From Chrysogorgia sp. JL179-B06 (lineage: Eukaryota > Cnidaria > Anthozoa > Scleralcyonacea > Chrysogorgiidae), in assembly GCA_035772405.1 (NCBI GenBank), contig JAYKKM010000143.1, positions 248,001 through 312,000 on the forward strand: a DNA stretch of 64,000 nucleotides, in the 5' to 3' direction. A model generated the notes under the pieces. The model ran no database searches. It had not been told where the DNA came from and saw nothing but the letters and a program-made list of their open reading frames with translations. Numbering within the stretch: position 1 is the stretch's first letter; each line of letters begins with the position of its first letter. Below, one piece after another: positions 1-11,220 of the stretch. The position numbers were made by a program, and so were the translations under genes.

Positions 1-140
1 AGTTATGTATGAAACAAATTCAAGGAGTATTTAAGGAGTTTCTTAAAAACTGTAAATTTCAAGGGCTTTTCAAGCGCCCTTGAAAGTCGGACATTAATTC
101 AAGTAGTATTCAAGGAGTTCAAGGAGTAGCACGAACCCTG
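1..140. mobile_element. Right end of a hAT-like element (partial)
   Basis: The stretch holds several imperfect copies of a 'CAAGGAGT' motif and ends at 140 with 'GTAGCACGAACCCTG', which resembles the right end of the element at 13055-14071 ('CCGTACGAACCCTG'). Reverse-complemented this gives a CAGGGTTCGT start, the style of hAT-family ends. The other end lies outside the window, so no target duplication can be checked. It sits just downstream (in minus-strand sense) of the RHBDD1-like exon 2. Confidence 0.4.
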
Positions 141-219
141 ATAAAAGTCATACCGATATACCGATATTGGATTCAATACCGGTATTTTCGTTATATCAGT
201 ATACTGAACATTCCTATAC

Positions 220-282
220 CTGATCTATCTGAGCGGTAAGTGTACGAAGGCCTGGCAGCATGATGTCCTCCATATATGTTAC
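220..282 (-). CDS. RHBDD1: RHBDD1-like rhomboid protease, probable exon 2
   Basis: A minus-strand segment with a T-rich acceptor (TTTTTTTAG at 283-291) and a GTATAG donor below 220. It starts with two bases of a codon, and exon 1 at 1753-2416 ends with one, so the frame is kept. It encodes about 20 residues, 'GNIYGGHHAARPSY' followed by 'TYRSDRS', rich in Gly/Tyr/Arg like the tail that follows the last membrane helix in animal RHBDD1 proteins. The segment is short and the tail is poorly conserved, so the call rests on splice sites, phase and composition. Further exons (ubiquitin- and p97-binding C-terminus in the family) would lie left of the window. Confidence 0.55.
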
Positions 283-1043
283 CTAAAAAAATAATTAAAA
301 TCATAAATTTTATTACATGATTGCCTTGATTGGATTTCTTTCCAAATGCATGTGTAGAGGATGTATGCAATGTGATCTAACCTCATTAACCAAATTGGTA
401 AACTCTGAGTATCTGATAAAAGATTGTTGCTCAAAATATTAGCAATTTATTACTTGTTTGCCTGTTGAGTGGAATTCATCGACTATCTTGCTTGAAATTT
501 GGAAGACTTTGTTGCAAATTGTCTAACAGGAAATTTGTAAATCTAATTCCAGGAGATCAACCTTGTGGGATGTTCCCACAACAATGGGGGGAGGGGGTAT
601 GCAGAGTAATAAAGACCCTATGTACAGTACAGTATAATATATAAAATATAAAGACCCCACGTACAGTACAGTGCAAGGTTGCTGCCAGGAAGCGATCAGA
701 TGCTTTCAGTTTGCAATTTTTCTTTGGAATTTTCATAATTTCCTGTCATAATTTCCTGATTAATTGTAGTTGTTTCCTTTGTGAGAATATACAGAGATGT
801 GTATGTGTGTAAACACATGTGCAATGTTAATTTTGTGGCTGAAACAAGTGATTTATGATTTATTGCCTTAAACAAATTAAAAGCAGGGTCACCACAACAG
901 TACAGATCAATTACTATGAGGCCATTTACTGGACTACGGACTGTAAAACTACAGTAAGCTGCTACCTGCTGTAATGAAACAAATAATTATATAAACTACA
1001 TTGTAAGTGATGTGCATTATAATCACATAGTAAATGTGAATTA
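283..1043. other. Intron sequence of the RHBDD1-like gene
   Basis: I see no coding exon here. It includes a short direct duplication (the 'AAAGACC..TACAGTACAGT' motif near 610-630 and 650-672). It joins the Tigger-like element that fills most of the rest of the intron. Confidence 0.4.
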
Positions 1044-1704
1044 CAGTAGAACCTGAGTTTTACGACCCCGTATTTTACGACCACCTGGCGTTTACGACCA
1101 CTTTTTCTGGCACGGACGATTTGCAGTTAAAATGTACCTTCAATTAGCAACCACCTGCGAAACGTGATCAGCGACCACTTTTTAGCATCCCAAACATGAA
1201 ATTTAACCTGTCACGAGCGACTTTTATTGAGATAAGCATTTTTAACAAAAATTATATATTCGTAAATTATATTTTCGTATCCACCATCTTTGTTTATAAT
1301 GATCGCCAATAACTTTGTGCATACGAATCAGTATAATACCGTTTCTCCTTACTCTTTTAGTCTGTTTCTTAGATCAAATTGCTATAAATAAAATATTTTT
1401 GCGATCAAAGATGAAGTATATGTACGCATTGAGTGCGCATATCGCCCAGCAAGCTCCGTTCAAACAGTGCTTTTTTCCGAAATTTTTCTTGTTTTCTTTC
1501 TTTATTAAGAAATATTATGTTGGTTTTAAATTATAGAGCCATCTTTTAGTCGAATAACGAACACAGAATATAGTCGTAAACATAATAGCATCTTCCAATA
1601 TGGCTTGCATGACGTCACAGTACTAACTGCCATTTACGACCACCTGTCGTTTACGACCACTTTTGCTTGGCAACAGGGGTGGTTGTAAAAGTCAGGTTCT
1701 ACTG
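1044..1704. mobile_element. Tigger/pogo-like non-autonomous DNA element
   Basis: A 661-bp element bounded by a TA dinucleotide on each side (1042-1043 and 1705-1706) with terminal inverted repeats that begin CAGTAGAACCTGA and end TCAGGTTCTACTG. TTTACGACCAC motifs recur inside both ends. A TA target and a CAGTAGAACC start are typical of the pogo/Tigger branch of Tc1/mariner elements. No transposase is present; the 73-codon reading frame inside has no recognisable features. It lies in the intron between the two rhomboid exons. Confidence 0.7.
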
Positions 1705-1752
1705 TATTATAAAATAATAATCGTTATCCCCAGTTACTCAGTATATACTTAC

Positions 1753-2416
1753 CAAACAATGACATAAGCATTTTTAAAGGACCTTTTACATACAATAATC
1801 CAACCAATATTCCAGCTAAATGACCAGTAAATGACACATTTGGAAATAGTAACTGAATGAGAATTAGCTCTACCCAGCAGGCAATGCGGCTGGGAACAGG
1901 AATCATCCATACATTTGTTATTCCAGGGGGGAGATGATATGTTGTAACAACCTTTAGTGCAAAAATAACACCAGAGAAACCTGCTGCACATGTGTAAAGA
2001 TAAGAAGCATCATCCATAAATGTAGCCAGGCATTTATCAAGAGCAAGAAGCATTAGACTAGTTAGTATTGAAAATACTGAAATTAAATAAAACAGTCCCC
2101 CACTTCCAAGACGAGATTCCAGTGATATTCCTTTCCATAAAAATGAAGCCATGTTGAAATACAAGTGCATGTCATCAAGATGAAAAAAGGGAGACAGAAT
2201 AATTCGTGTCCACTCCCCATTGTACCAAACATGATGAAAACTGACACAGGCTGTGCTAATTTTAGGCAATCCGTTTAACAATCGTAAGAATACAGCAGTA
2301 TTTAGCCCAATAACACCAAGTGTGACAGGAGGAATACGATTAAAACCAACTTGAAATAACCGAGCAACGAGGAGAAAAATCCCAAAGCGGCCTGGACCTC
2401 CTCGTCTTCGAAACAT
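1753..2416 (-). CDS. RHBDD1: RHBDD1/RHBDL4-like rhomboid protease, exon 1
   Basis: Encodes the whole rhomboid catalytic core, 221 codons plus one base, and ends at a TTTG|GTAAGT donor. Landmarks: N-terminal 'MFRRRGG', 'IPPVTL' at 29-34, 'DDMHLYFNMAS' at 81-91 (HxxxN motif), 'GFSG' at 146-149 with catalytic Ser148, 'PVPSR' at 173-177 and 'GHLAG' at 198-202 with catalytic His199, then 'LYVKGPLK'. These match, almost position for position, the ER-resident rhomboid RHBDD1 (RHBDL4), an intramembrane serine protease that cleaves membrane substrates and feeds ER-associated degradation. The ATG at 2414-2416 aligns with the start of vertebrate RHBDD1. The reading frame runs 9 codons past the donor, but those residues are intronic. 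Both active-site residues are present, so the enzyme should be functional if the 3' exons are intact. Confidence 0.9.
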
Positions 2417-3082
2417 TTCTTTAATTTACACAATTGACAATCCCTCAATCAAAATCCACAGCTGCGAGTCAAAATCTCGGTCAAAACCCAATTAAAGATC
2501 TGGAGACTTGAAATGATATTATCAGCTGATTTACCTAAATAAAATGACTTCCTGCCACATATGGTAAGTATTTCTTTATTCACGATCAATACTAGCCTCC
2601 TGAGCTTCGCAGGCAAGCAACTTATGTGGCTTGCTTCTTTTTTCAGGTCAAATATTCAAATTTCAAAAGCTGTTTTGGCCGAGCAAGAGAAATTAACAAG
2701 AGCATGGGGAGTGGGAAATTAAATGTCCCCTCTTCGTCGATCAATCCCTTCACGATCCCTAATCTTCCCTGGGCTAGATCAATACAAAGATCTGAGAATT
2801 GAAAACTGTGACTTGTGATGCGACTTGTAACTTAACCAGAATTCTTTGCGTGCAGTAAACATCTTATAAACATCTTGTCGCATGGTGAATTGCAGTAATA
2901 TAAGGAGATCCGGTTTTAAAACGACTGATCACAGATTCTATTTTTAAACCCAAAATACGGGACAAACAAACTTTTTGAATAATTCCCAAATGACCCATTT
3001 TATTTTCTTGGTTAGCGTAAGGGTTAGTATCGCCAATTGTTGACGAAATAAAATGACGTCACATCACTTCATAGATGGCAAG
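2417..3082. promoter_or_regulatory. 5' flank of the RHBDD1-like gene
   Basis: The sequence upstream (minus sense) of the rhomboid ATG must contain its 5' UTR and promoter, but I see no TATA box or other defined element that I can place. The rest is unassigned intergenic sequence. Confidence 0.25.
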
Positions 3083-3084
3083 AG

Positions 3085-3146
3085 AACGAGAACGAGATTG
3101 AAATGGAAAACGAGATTGAAATGGGAACGAGATTGAAATGGAAACA
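3085..3146. repeat. Short tandem repeat, 19-20 bp unit, about 3 copies
   Basis: 'ACGAGATTGAAATGGRA' is repeated three times in a row. The 75-codon reading frame that starts inside it is a by-product of the repeat. Confidence 0.7.
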
Positions 3147-3559
3147 TAGTGCTAACCGCGCACTAAAAAGACTGGGGGTGATCAAGAATTTCAATATAAC
3201 TGTTCAGCGGCGTGACTATGATTGTGTGGGACCCTATGTGCCACACATGCGCCCCCTTGGGATTGCTGTACCTGCGCCCCTTTCAGCGAACAATAATATT
3301 CTGCTGTTTATTTATACAATTCCTATTTAAAAACCGGATTTTGTATTTACGTTTTAATCAGTATGACACTGCTATAGTTTTGTACAATTAATTGGGTTTA
3401 ATATTATTGTTTGTGTACGGGGAGGGTAGTTGGGCCCATGTCAGTGATTTTTTTTACTACGCCCCCCACTCGCTCAATGGCACCGCCCCAAATGAGAGGC
3501 CAGTAGTGCGACTCTGAGTTGAGGTGGAATTGTGGTGTAAGTATGGTAGAAAAATGAAT

Positions 3560-3975
3560 TTTCATGCAATAATAACCTCTTATTAACCGAGAGCACGATC
3601 AAGTTACGGGAATATATCATACCGAGGTCTTGACAGTACGGAAAATAAGAGGTTTATTATATGGCACTTTTGGACAGCAATAGCGTGACAAAGAGTGAGC
3701 TTCACGGGCTATTGCACAGAACACACCGAAAGGATAATGAATCTCACTTTCTGAATGTTCATCCTCTGATTGTGGTTCATAATTCGTGATTTAATTAAAA
3801 CACTGAAACAAATTTGTATACTTTTTTGGCTTTTTAAAAAAATTGTTATTGTTTATTGTAGGAAAAAGTTTATCGTCATAACCCGTAATCCGGACCATTA
3901 CGGGAAAGTAATGTTTCAGCCAATCAGAGCGCACGATTTCACCGGAAGTAACTCATGCCATATAATAAAGAGCGA
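3560..3975. mobile_element. 'ATATAATAA' element, copy 1 (about 410 bp)
   Basis: The left part carries 'CTTATTAACCGAGAGC', 'GAGGTCTTGACAGTACGG' and 'GAGGTTTATTATATGGCA'. The right part carries 'CCGTAATCCGGACCATTACG', 'CCAATCAGAGCGCACG', 'TTTCACCGGAAGTAACT' and 'GCCATATAATAA'. The same blocks in the same order occur at 14340-14817, 52150-52846 and 52846-53285, which defines a family of non-autonomous elements. Confidence 0.6.
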
Positions 3976-5077
3976 TTTTTTTGAACATTAATAGGTTGCG
4001 GTTTATTATGCATTTGGTAGCAATAGCTAAATTAGAATAACTAACTTTACAATGTCATAATAATCATACCTATTTCTAATCATACAATAATCTAAAACAA
4101 CCCATAAAATAAACGTATTTTTATTCCGACCCCTTGTTTCCTGAGACACCACAACTATTCTCTTGTACTCGCTTGTTTCTATTGAATTTCACTCTCTCAT
4201 ACAGTATACTCTCAACACGGTTCTTCCCGCGAGACGAGCCTTGTAATGGTATATGCCATCAAATCGAGGCTAACAAAACATCACTCACAAGGAATTAACT
4301 AAACAATTTGTCCACAAGTTAAAACTTCTAAACTATATCTCTAACTAGATATATACTTGAGTTAAATTTACAAATAGCGTAGCAAAGCGGGCGCCGTGCT
4401 TTTAAAACGTTCATTCTTAAATTTCTAGTTATAAAAATATAAAATTGATTACTATATTTGATCTAGTATTTCTATCATGTAGATCATTCTTCTAACCGGC
4501 GTGATGGAAATAAAATTTCCCTGCGTTGAAATCGCTTTTTCCAGGGCATTGAGATATTCCGGATAAATTATTCTCAATGCACGTTTTTGAATCTTTCAAT
4601 GTCGATTGAATTGTAACATTTCCATGCCATACTACGGATCCCGTATAGTCCGTATACGAGTGTAGATCTATAATTACCGGGCAATTAATATAATGTTTTG
4701 AGGCCATGTGCAGTAGCTCCGTAGTTCTTAATAACTTTCAGCAAATATAATTGCTTTGTTTGTTTCCCACTTTAGATTAGCATCCATCCAAACTCCCAAT
4801 AGTTTATATGAAGTAACTTTTTTAAGAACTTATCCCCAATACAAACAGGTGGAACAGCAGTTTTTGTTTTCCTCAAGTCAATTATCACGAGTTCCATTTC
4901 TTCGCATTTAGTTCTATTTTCTCATCTTTAGTGAAGGTATTAGGTCCAATATGGCCGCCATGTTTCCAATATGGCTGCCGTAATGTACGGTCCTATGTCA
5001 ACATACGACAATGCATTATTTTATCTACTGTGCTACTGAGTTTTATGGCAATTTAGGATGAAGACTCATGACTGATT
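3976..5077. other. Intergenic, nothing assigned
   Basis: No coding similarity, RNA gene or clear repeat structure was recognised, apart from a paired 'CCAATATGGC(C/T)GCC' near 4950-4980. Confidence 0.3.
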
Positions 5078-7010
5078 GATTTATTTATTGATTTATTAGA
5101 ATTATAATACGTATCAATTACAAAGTATTACAACTAAAAATTGAATGTATTAGGGTAAACCAAAAACAGAATTCAAGATTCCCTCGAGATTGGTCACCCT
5201 TTACAAATACAAATAACATATAACATTAATATGAAATCAAAGAATAAGACATAACGAAATTATACGAAACAGAAAAACTACGGATTAAAACCAACTGGGA
5301 AAAGTTTGAAATAATGCTGAGAAATGAAACCACATGGCATGTCTACTAAACCGTGAATCATTTTAAAAAGGAAGACAAGATCTGTGATTTCCCTACGCAT
5401 GTACAGAGGAAGAAGTTGAAGTTGTTCAAGCCTGGTCTTGTAATCTACTTCATGACCTAAAATAAGCCGAGAGGCACGGCGCTGCACCTGCTCGATTTTG
5501 TTCATATTGCGCCGTTTCTCGGGAGACCGTCTCTCGAAGTCCGATACAATAGACCAAGCATCTTTTGGGCCTTAGCAACTATATGATCAGTATGGGTGCC
5601 GCAGTTGAGAGTGGCAGTAATTAGCCACACACTCCAAGATGATTTCTCACTCTGAACAACAGACAGCTGTTTAGAATCCAAATAGTACTAACGATCATAA
5701 ATTGTAAGAGTTCTAACAACTCTCAGCATCAGAGCATTAAGATCTTCCTGGAGCTAATATCTTCGTCAGTATTGCTGAAAATACTACTCAGTGAAAACAC
5801 TTCGAGTCATCAGCAAATAAGGGTAAGTGCGATCCCTGAGTGATTGCATCACTCAGTCATATCGTTGATGTCGATCCTCGGACCGCTTCTCATGTTCCTT
5901 ATATAACCTTGAGGAACACCAACAGGCAGCCATTCAGAAGAAAATCTATCAAGAAACTCAAGAACAACACGGTGGCGCCTTTGAGAAAGGTAGCTACGGA
6001 ACCAAGAAAGCAATGGGTCATGAATACCAATAACGTTAAGTTATAAAGAAGTTCAGAAGGTGGCACATGATCGAAGGCAAGCGCGCAACCAGGATTTTTG
6101 AAAGGGGGGTCGTTTTCACAACAGTAACGACGATGCTCTAGGGGGGTCCGGGGGCATGCACCCCGGAAAGTTTTTGAAATTTGGGTCTCTAAAACGGCAT
6201 TTCCTGCATTTTGAGGACACTTTTGAGGAAAAACGAAAGTCTTATTTTTAAGAAACATTTGGTCCAAATGAGATTAGACTTGCATTTTAATATTGTTTGA
6301 GAAAACGTTTGGTAATTTGGAAGTGTAAATTAGGTGGGCACAGTTTTCTTTTATCCATATTAACCTCAAGTATTCCACCCAATCTAGCGAAATATCGAAT
6401 CGTGGCATCGTGCTCGAAAATTCGTATAAAACAAGATGGCCGTGCACCAATCTTGTTCCCAGAGCCTTCCGGTCGCGCACGGAAATTTGTCAGTCCCGAG
6501 CCCTCGGCCACATCGGCGGAGGAACATTTGCATGAAATTGAAACAAGATCGTGAACAACGTAACAAGATCGTGACAAACCCTTTTGCAAATTTTGTAAAT
6601 TTGGAGCTTTATATAATTCAAGTTAAAAAAAATCAAAATAGTGCTGTAAAAGTAACTTTTGACCTCCAAAATTTTCCCTCGTGCCTCCAAAAGGGGGTCG
6701 GTCGCCCTCCCCCCCCGACTCCCCCTCGTTGCGCCCTTGATCGAAGGCCTTAGAGAAGTCAATATATACTAGGTCAACTTGTTGTTTGTTATCCAATCAT
6801 TGGGCGTCGAGGAAGTGAACAACTTCAATAAGTTGCGTAACACTAGAACGTCCAGGCAAAAGCCGTTGGTGTGCTAATTAGTGAGATTGTGCGAAATAAA
6901 GCTAAAAATTTCCACCTAAAACACCCTTTCCAACAATTTGGACAGCTCAGCTGATCCAACAGGCTACTAACTATAAATAACTTGTAGGAAAAATCCTATG
7001 CCCCAGGCCC
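5078..7010 (-). pseudogene. Non-LTR retrotransposon (LINE), broken, minus strand
   Basis: Reverse-transcriptase remnants in several frames. 6738-6990 minus encodes 'LPGRSSVTQLIEVVHFLD' and 'VDLVYIDFSKAFD' (RT motif A with its Asp). After an inserted element (6079-6738) the C-terminal part follows: 'HTDHIVAKAQKMLGLLYR' near 5550-5610, then 'IEQVQRRASRLILG' and 'LLPLYMRREITDLVFLFKMI' at 5370-5510. The 3' end lies at the low coordinate, with an A/T-rich tail (ATTTATTGATTTATTAG, plus strand) near 5080-5100. This is the jockey/CR1-like LINE type common in cnidarians. Frameshifts and the insertion make it dead. Confidence 0.75.
6079..6738. mobile_element. MULE-like DNA element with 10-bp target duplication
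   Basis: 660 bp flanked by an exact direct repeat GATCGAAGGC at 6069-6078 and 6739-6748. Ends are AAGCGCGCAAC (left) and GTTGCGCCCTT (right), a short imperfect inverted repeat. It interrupts the RT motif-A codons of the surrounding LINE. A 9-10 bp duplication suits Mutator-like elements. The interior includes 'GGGGGTCCGGGGGCATGCA', and no transposase is visible. A related end pair occurs at 15118-15437. Confidence 0.7.
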
Positions 7011-7014
7011 CAAA

Positions 7015-8641
7015 GCGTTGATCGAACCATGTGATCTTGATGGAGCAGTACGTGAGGTCTATAAGAGACTGGATAGAGTATCTATTGTTCTGATTCTGAA
7101 GTTGGAAGTAGCTCACGACCACCATATTGGGGAGACCACCTTCGGAACCACTTTCTCTGGCACCATTGGAAGATTTTGTTGTGACGTCGTGGATGATGTT
7201 AGAGAGAATATCGACCTAAATCAGTTTGGTTGCTTAAAAGGAACCTCCAACATATTGCCTGTTGGACATGGTGCATACTTGGCTAACTCATGTGGACCTC
7301 CCTGCAGGTAAGCATCTTCGAATCTGTTTCCTTGACTTCTCCAAGGCTTTTGACCGTATTGGTTACAACGTATTAATAATAAAGCTAATAAACATTGGAG
7401 TTAGGCGATCCTTAATTGCGTGGATTATTAGTTTTCTATCAAATCGGCGTCAACGTGTCAAACTAGCAGAATCAACATCACATTGGCTACCCGTAAAGGC
7501 TGGAGTCCCTCAAGGTATGATTAACAATCTGAGCATTTCTTCTCCAGACAGGCTAAGACTTGGAAATATGTGGACGACGTGTCATTATCTGAGGGTCTTT
7601 CAATTGGGACAGTGACTCTTATATCCAGTCTAGCCTCGACACCATTAGCTCCTGGTCCTCTTTGAATTGGATGAAACTCAACGCCAAGAAATGTAAGGAA
7701 TTACGGGGGTGTTTCCTCACAACCTCGTACCCAGGGTTGGTTTCCTCAAGGAGAAACCGCAGCTTCAACCACTTCAGATTGATGGTCAGGAGTTGGAACT
7801 TATCTCGTGTTATAAAGTGCTTGGTTTGATGATCCAAAGTAATTTGAAATGGAATGAATACATAAATGTTACTATTTCCAAGGCCTCGAAACGCCTCGAA
7901 ACGGTTTTGTGTCGTGGAGGTCTTCCTGCTGAAGACCTCCTTACCATCTACTTTGCGATAATTCGCTCTGTCTTGGAGTATTGCTATGCGGTATGGTACC
8001 ATGCCCTTCCTTCGTACTTATCTGAAGATATAGAACGTGTCCAGAAAAGAGCTTTTAGGATAATTTTACCAGGTTTTCATTATAAAGACGCCTTAACGAC
8101 CTTAAACTGCACAACATTGTTTGAAAGACGCGAGCAGCTATGTTTAAAAACTATTAAGAAAATATGTGAAGGGGGCCCCCTTTCGAAGAAACTCCCAGAG
8201 ATTAGAGATATAGTGTTCATGGTTATAACACTGGAATTTCGAATTCACTAACTTTATTCCATTGCCGAACTGAACGTTACGCAGTAGTTTTTTTCCGAGT
8301 TCGATAAAATTGTTTAATCGTAGTTGCTAGTTAGGTTATGGTATAGGATGTTATATATCTCTATTAATAGTTATATGCATCTGTATTAATAATAACCTTA
8401 CCATAGCATTCATAAGTTATATAGCATTAATACTAGTGATAGCGTGTTTTAAATCTTCTAAGTTTTTTATTACTTTTTTATTTTAAATATTCTATAATTT
8501 AGGCTTCCTGTTGATATTTAATATACTGTAGTTCTAGCAAATTTTTGTAATTTTTTACTTCAGCTTTTGTAAAAACATTGTAATTCGTTTTTTGGAACGC
8601 GATTATGTGTAAATAAACACCAATTATTATTATTATTATTA
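7015..8641 (+). pseudogene. Non-LTR retrotransposon (LINE), 5'-truncated, plus strand
   Basis: A reverse-transcriptase region with frameshifts: 'NIDLNQFGCLKGTS' near 7210, 'RICFLDFSKAFDRIGYN' near 7320-7370 (motif A), 'GVPQG' near 7503 (motif B), 'KYVDDVSLSE' near 7563 (motif C, YVDD), then 'YKVLGLMIQSNLKWNEYI' and 'VLEYCYAVWYHALPSYL' in the 7709-8251 frame. The 3' UTR ends in an ATT microsatellite at 8624-8641, the usual LINE tail. A second copy with the same 3' end lies inverted at 62582-63520. It meets the minus-strand LINE head to head near 7010. Confidence 0.8.
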
Positions 8642-8711
8642 CCACGCTATATAGTTTTACTATAGTAAAGTAAAAAGGTGGTGAATTGCAGATCTTTATA
8701 GCAATGAAATA

Positions 8712-8750
8712 TTGCTTTAATGAAGGGCTTCGCTCGAAACATCATTATTT
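8712..8750 (+). ncRNA. Degenerate hammerhead-like core
   Basis: 'TTAATGAAGGGCTTCGCTCG' followed by AAACAT. It has the A-GGGC-loop-GCTC-GAAAC layout of the cores at 54222 and 63736, but the expected CUGANGA box reads UUAAUGA, so it is probably inactive. It is flanked by 'AAAGGTGGTGAATTGCAG' on the left and its diverged inverted form at 8755-8785. Confidence 0.35.
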
Positions 8751-8869
8751 AATTGTTAAAGATTGCCGAGATCTTTACATCCTTTTCACTTTAGTGCCTA
8801 CGTACCACTCTCGGATAGTTTTACTATAGGTGACTATTTATATTTGATTTTTTACATGCCAAAATGAAT

Positions 8870-9430
8870 GAGTTGTCGAAGGTTTTCGTGTACTTTAGCA
8901 CACAAACTGCGGCCCTGAGACCAGAAACTACATAGCGCCTGCAGGTGGTCTACAGAGTTTTCATTAATAGGCGGTTACCGCCAGTTTTTCCTCTTACCGC
9001 CGGCTATGTTTTGTGTACTGTAATTTTCGGGCGACACTTTATATGTAATTTTCTGGTGACATTTTCTGGACACAGACGTCTATTTTTGAAACATAGCCTG
9101 CTACGACAAGTATTAATGAAACCTCTGGGTCTCTCCAAGATGGCCGTCGTTACATGTTTTGGCTTCATTTGCGCAATACTCATAACGATGCTAAAGTGGA
9201 TCAGTTGTCGAAGGTTTTAGCGTATTATAACACACAGACTACGGCTCCGTGACAGAAACTATATACGCAGTTAGTCTCTCCAATGCGACATGTTTTGCTT
9301 TCATTTTTGTGCAATATTCAAACTGATCTTTAACGATGCTAAAGTGAATCAGTTGTCGAAGGTTTTCCCGTACTTTATCACACCATTAAACTATGGTTCA
9401 ACGACAGAAACTACATAGCGCAGCTAGTCT
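8870..9430. repeat. Diverged tandem repeat ('CAGTTGTCGAAGGTTTT')
   Basis: Three diverged units start near 8873, 9205 and 9350. Each has '(A/C)AGTTGTCGAAGGTTTT', then 'CACA..ACT(G/A)CGG' and 'CAGAAACTACATAGCGC'. The last two units are about 145 bp apart. An inverted single unit occurs at 43545-43605, so the repeat is dispersed as well as tandem. Confidence 0.55.
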
Positions 9431-9908
9431 CCCCACGTTTGCCGCCTGTACGAAATATTTTGGCTTCACTTTTTCGCAACATCGAACAATGTGTTGCTCG
9501 ATCCAATCTCTTATATAGATCAGTGACTACAATCATTGACAAAATTAGTTGGAACAAATTGAGAAAATATGTCATCATAATTGTTTTTGGGAAATTTAAT
9601 AATTACTTTCATGCGATTCCCCCTATTCAATGTTGGTTTTACAATGAGGGAAAGCTATTGGGAAATAACTGAGAGCAAACCGTTAACATTTTGGGGTTTT
9701 GCAACATTGTTTAGGGGGATGGGGGGCCATAAACCATTCGTGATACGTTTGTTCCAACAATTTTGTCAATGATTGTAGAGAACTGCACTAGTCGTGGCCA
9801 GGAAAAAGGCCGCGACCAAGAATGTGAGCGCGCAATGCATCACCACGAGACTCGTTCTTTAATCAGTTAGAGGTCTGGGCACTACAAGAAAGAAAGGCAA
9901 AAATCAAT

Positions 9909-10210
9909 ATGGAGATGTTTCAGAGTATTTTCTATTTGAGAAAAATTATGGAAAGTGTTAATCGCGCACGTCAATTCATCAAAGACCGACCAAAGACCTG
10001 CCTCTTTGTCGGCGTGTTATTCGCCTGGATTTTCGTGCCAGTTGCAATCTTCCTAGCGTTTACGTTTGCCTCAATTTGACAGCATTGCTCCTCCCGGGCC
10101 CGCTGTTCTTCACTGCCTTTTGCACCCTTGTGGCATACTATGGTGCAACGCGTTTGGATCCATGTGGAACCGATTTGCGAAATATCTCTCATGTCGGCAG
10201 TCTGAGAAAA
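9909..10210 (+). pseudogene. Small membrane protein remnant, unrecognised
   Basis: ATG at 9909 opens 56 codons that begin 'MEMFQSIFYLRKIM', followed by a basic stretch ('RARQFIKDRPKT') and a hydrophobic helix ('CLFVGVLFAWIFVPVAIFLA'), and stop at 10077. Another frame continues directly with a second hydrophobic run ('LTALLLPGPLFFTAFCTLVA') that stops near 10211. The two helices with a short turn look like one double-pass protein broken by a frameshift, or two exons with a poorly marked intron. The layout recalls hairpin membrane proteins such as LDAF1/promethin, but I cannot assign it. It may belong with the coding fragments at 10258-10353 and 10843-10941. Confidence 0.35.
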
Positions 10211-10257
10211 TAAAGTCACTCTGTCTCGCCAAATTTTCAGATCCGATAACGTAGTTG

Positions 10258-10941
10258 ATTAACGCCTACAGGAAATGCTGCCCGAAAGACAGAGACATCT
10301 TGTACGATGCTGAGGAGAGCCTGAGCGCGATGCTTATGACAATCCCTTCAATGGCCGTAGGAACCAGGGAGGCCAGCGCCCCCTAATCGCCAGAAGCAGG
10401 GGCTGAGACCCCCTAAAAATTAGATGTGAAAGCACGAGTTTTTTCCGCTGCAAGTTAGCGCAGAGGAAGATTCAATCTTTCTTTGTCCCGGCATCACGGC
10501 AAGACTCGCAAGATACAAGGACTGAAGTTGCTAAGTTGACCAAGATTAACTTCACAGTTAACGCTACTGATGCGAAAGCGCCAAAGCCCACGCAGTTATT
10601 GCAAATGTTATACATCACCAATGCTTTAATATATATAAAGCTTGCCGCTTGCGCGCTTCCCGGCGTTCTCGCTCTATAGGATGTCCTTACATAAAATTAT
10701 GTACACTAAAATGTTGTTTATGATCATAATATTTTGTTGTAAAAATGACCCCAAAATGCAGGAAATCGCGTTTCAGAGTTAAAAATCAAAAATGTTCTGG
10801 GGGAGCATGCCCACGGACCCCCTACAGGGTTCTAGCGCCCTGATCCCTTCGATGTACCAAAGAAACGTGTGCAAATATCTGGAGGAGAAAATAAGCAAAC
10901 TGCAAGACAATGCGCCCAGTGACGACGTGAGGAAAAATTAG
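10258..10941 (+). pseudogene. Coding fragment interrupted by an insertion
   Basis: One plus-strand frame runs 'INAYRKCCPKDRDILYDAEE' then 'SLSAMLMTIPSM' up to 10353. It resumes at 10843 with 'IPSMYQRNVCKYLEEKI' and 'SKLQDNAPSDDVRKN' and a TAG stop at 10939-10941. The shared ATCCCTTC(A/G)ATG (10342-10353 and 10843-10854) is the duplicated target, so the piece between is an insertion. The product is unknown; the C-terminal part is charged and helix-prone. Confidence 0.5.
10354..10842. mobile_element. Inserted DNA element, about 490 bp, 12-bp target repeat
   Basis: Bounded by ATCCCTTCAATG and ATCCCTTCGATG. The interior has 'CCAGCGCCCCCTAATCGCC' at the left and 'GGGGGAGCATGCCCACGGA' with 'CTAGCGCCCTG' at the right, a GC-rich style also seen inside the element at 6079-6738. 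No transposase is visible. Confidence 0.55.
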
Positions 10942-11220
10942 CGCAGCAGTAGCGGATCGCTAAATCAAAGCGCAACATATTTTATCTTGCAATGAAGTTT
11001 ACATCCGCATTTTAATATTTACTATATCTTGTACTGCTATGCTGTAGTTGTTTCTCGTCTTTCAATGGAAATAGTGCAACGTTCAACTCTAACATGTTAA
11101 AGCTTTTTAAGAGATTGTCAATAAACAATCTAATATTGCTGATTTTTGTCTCCGATTTTTGAGTTCTTGAAATAGATAGATCGTTTATTATTGAAATACT
11201 TTGTTTAGAGTAAAAAACTG

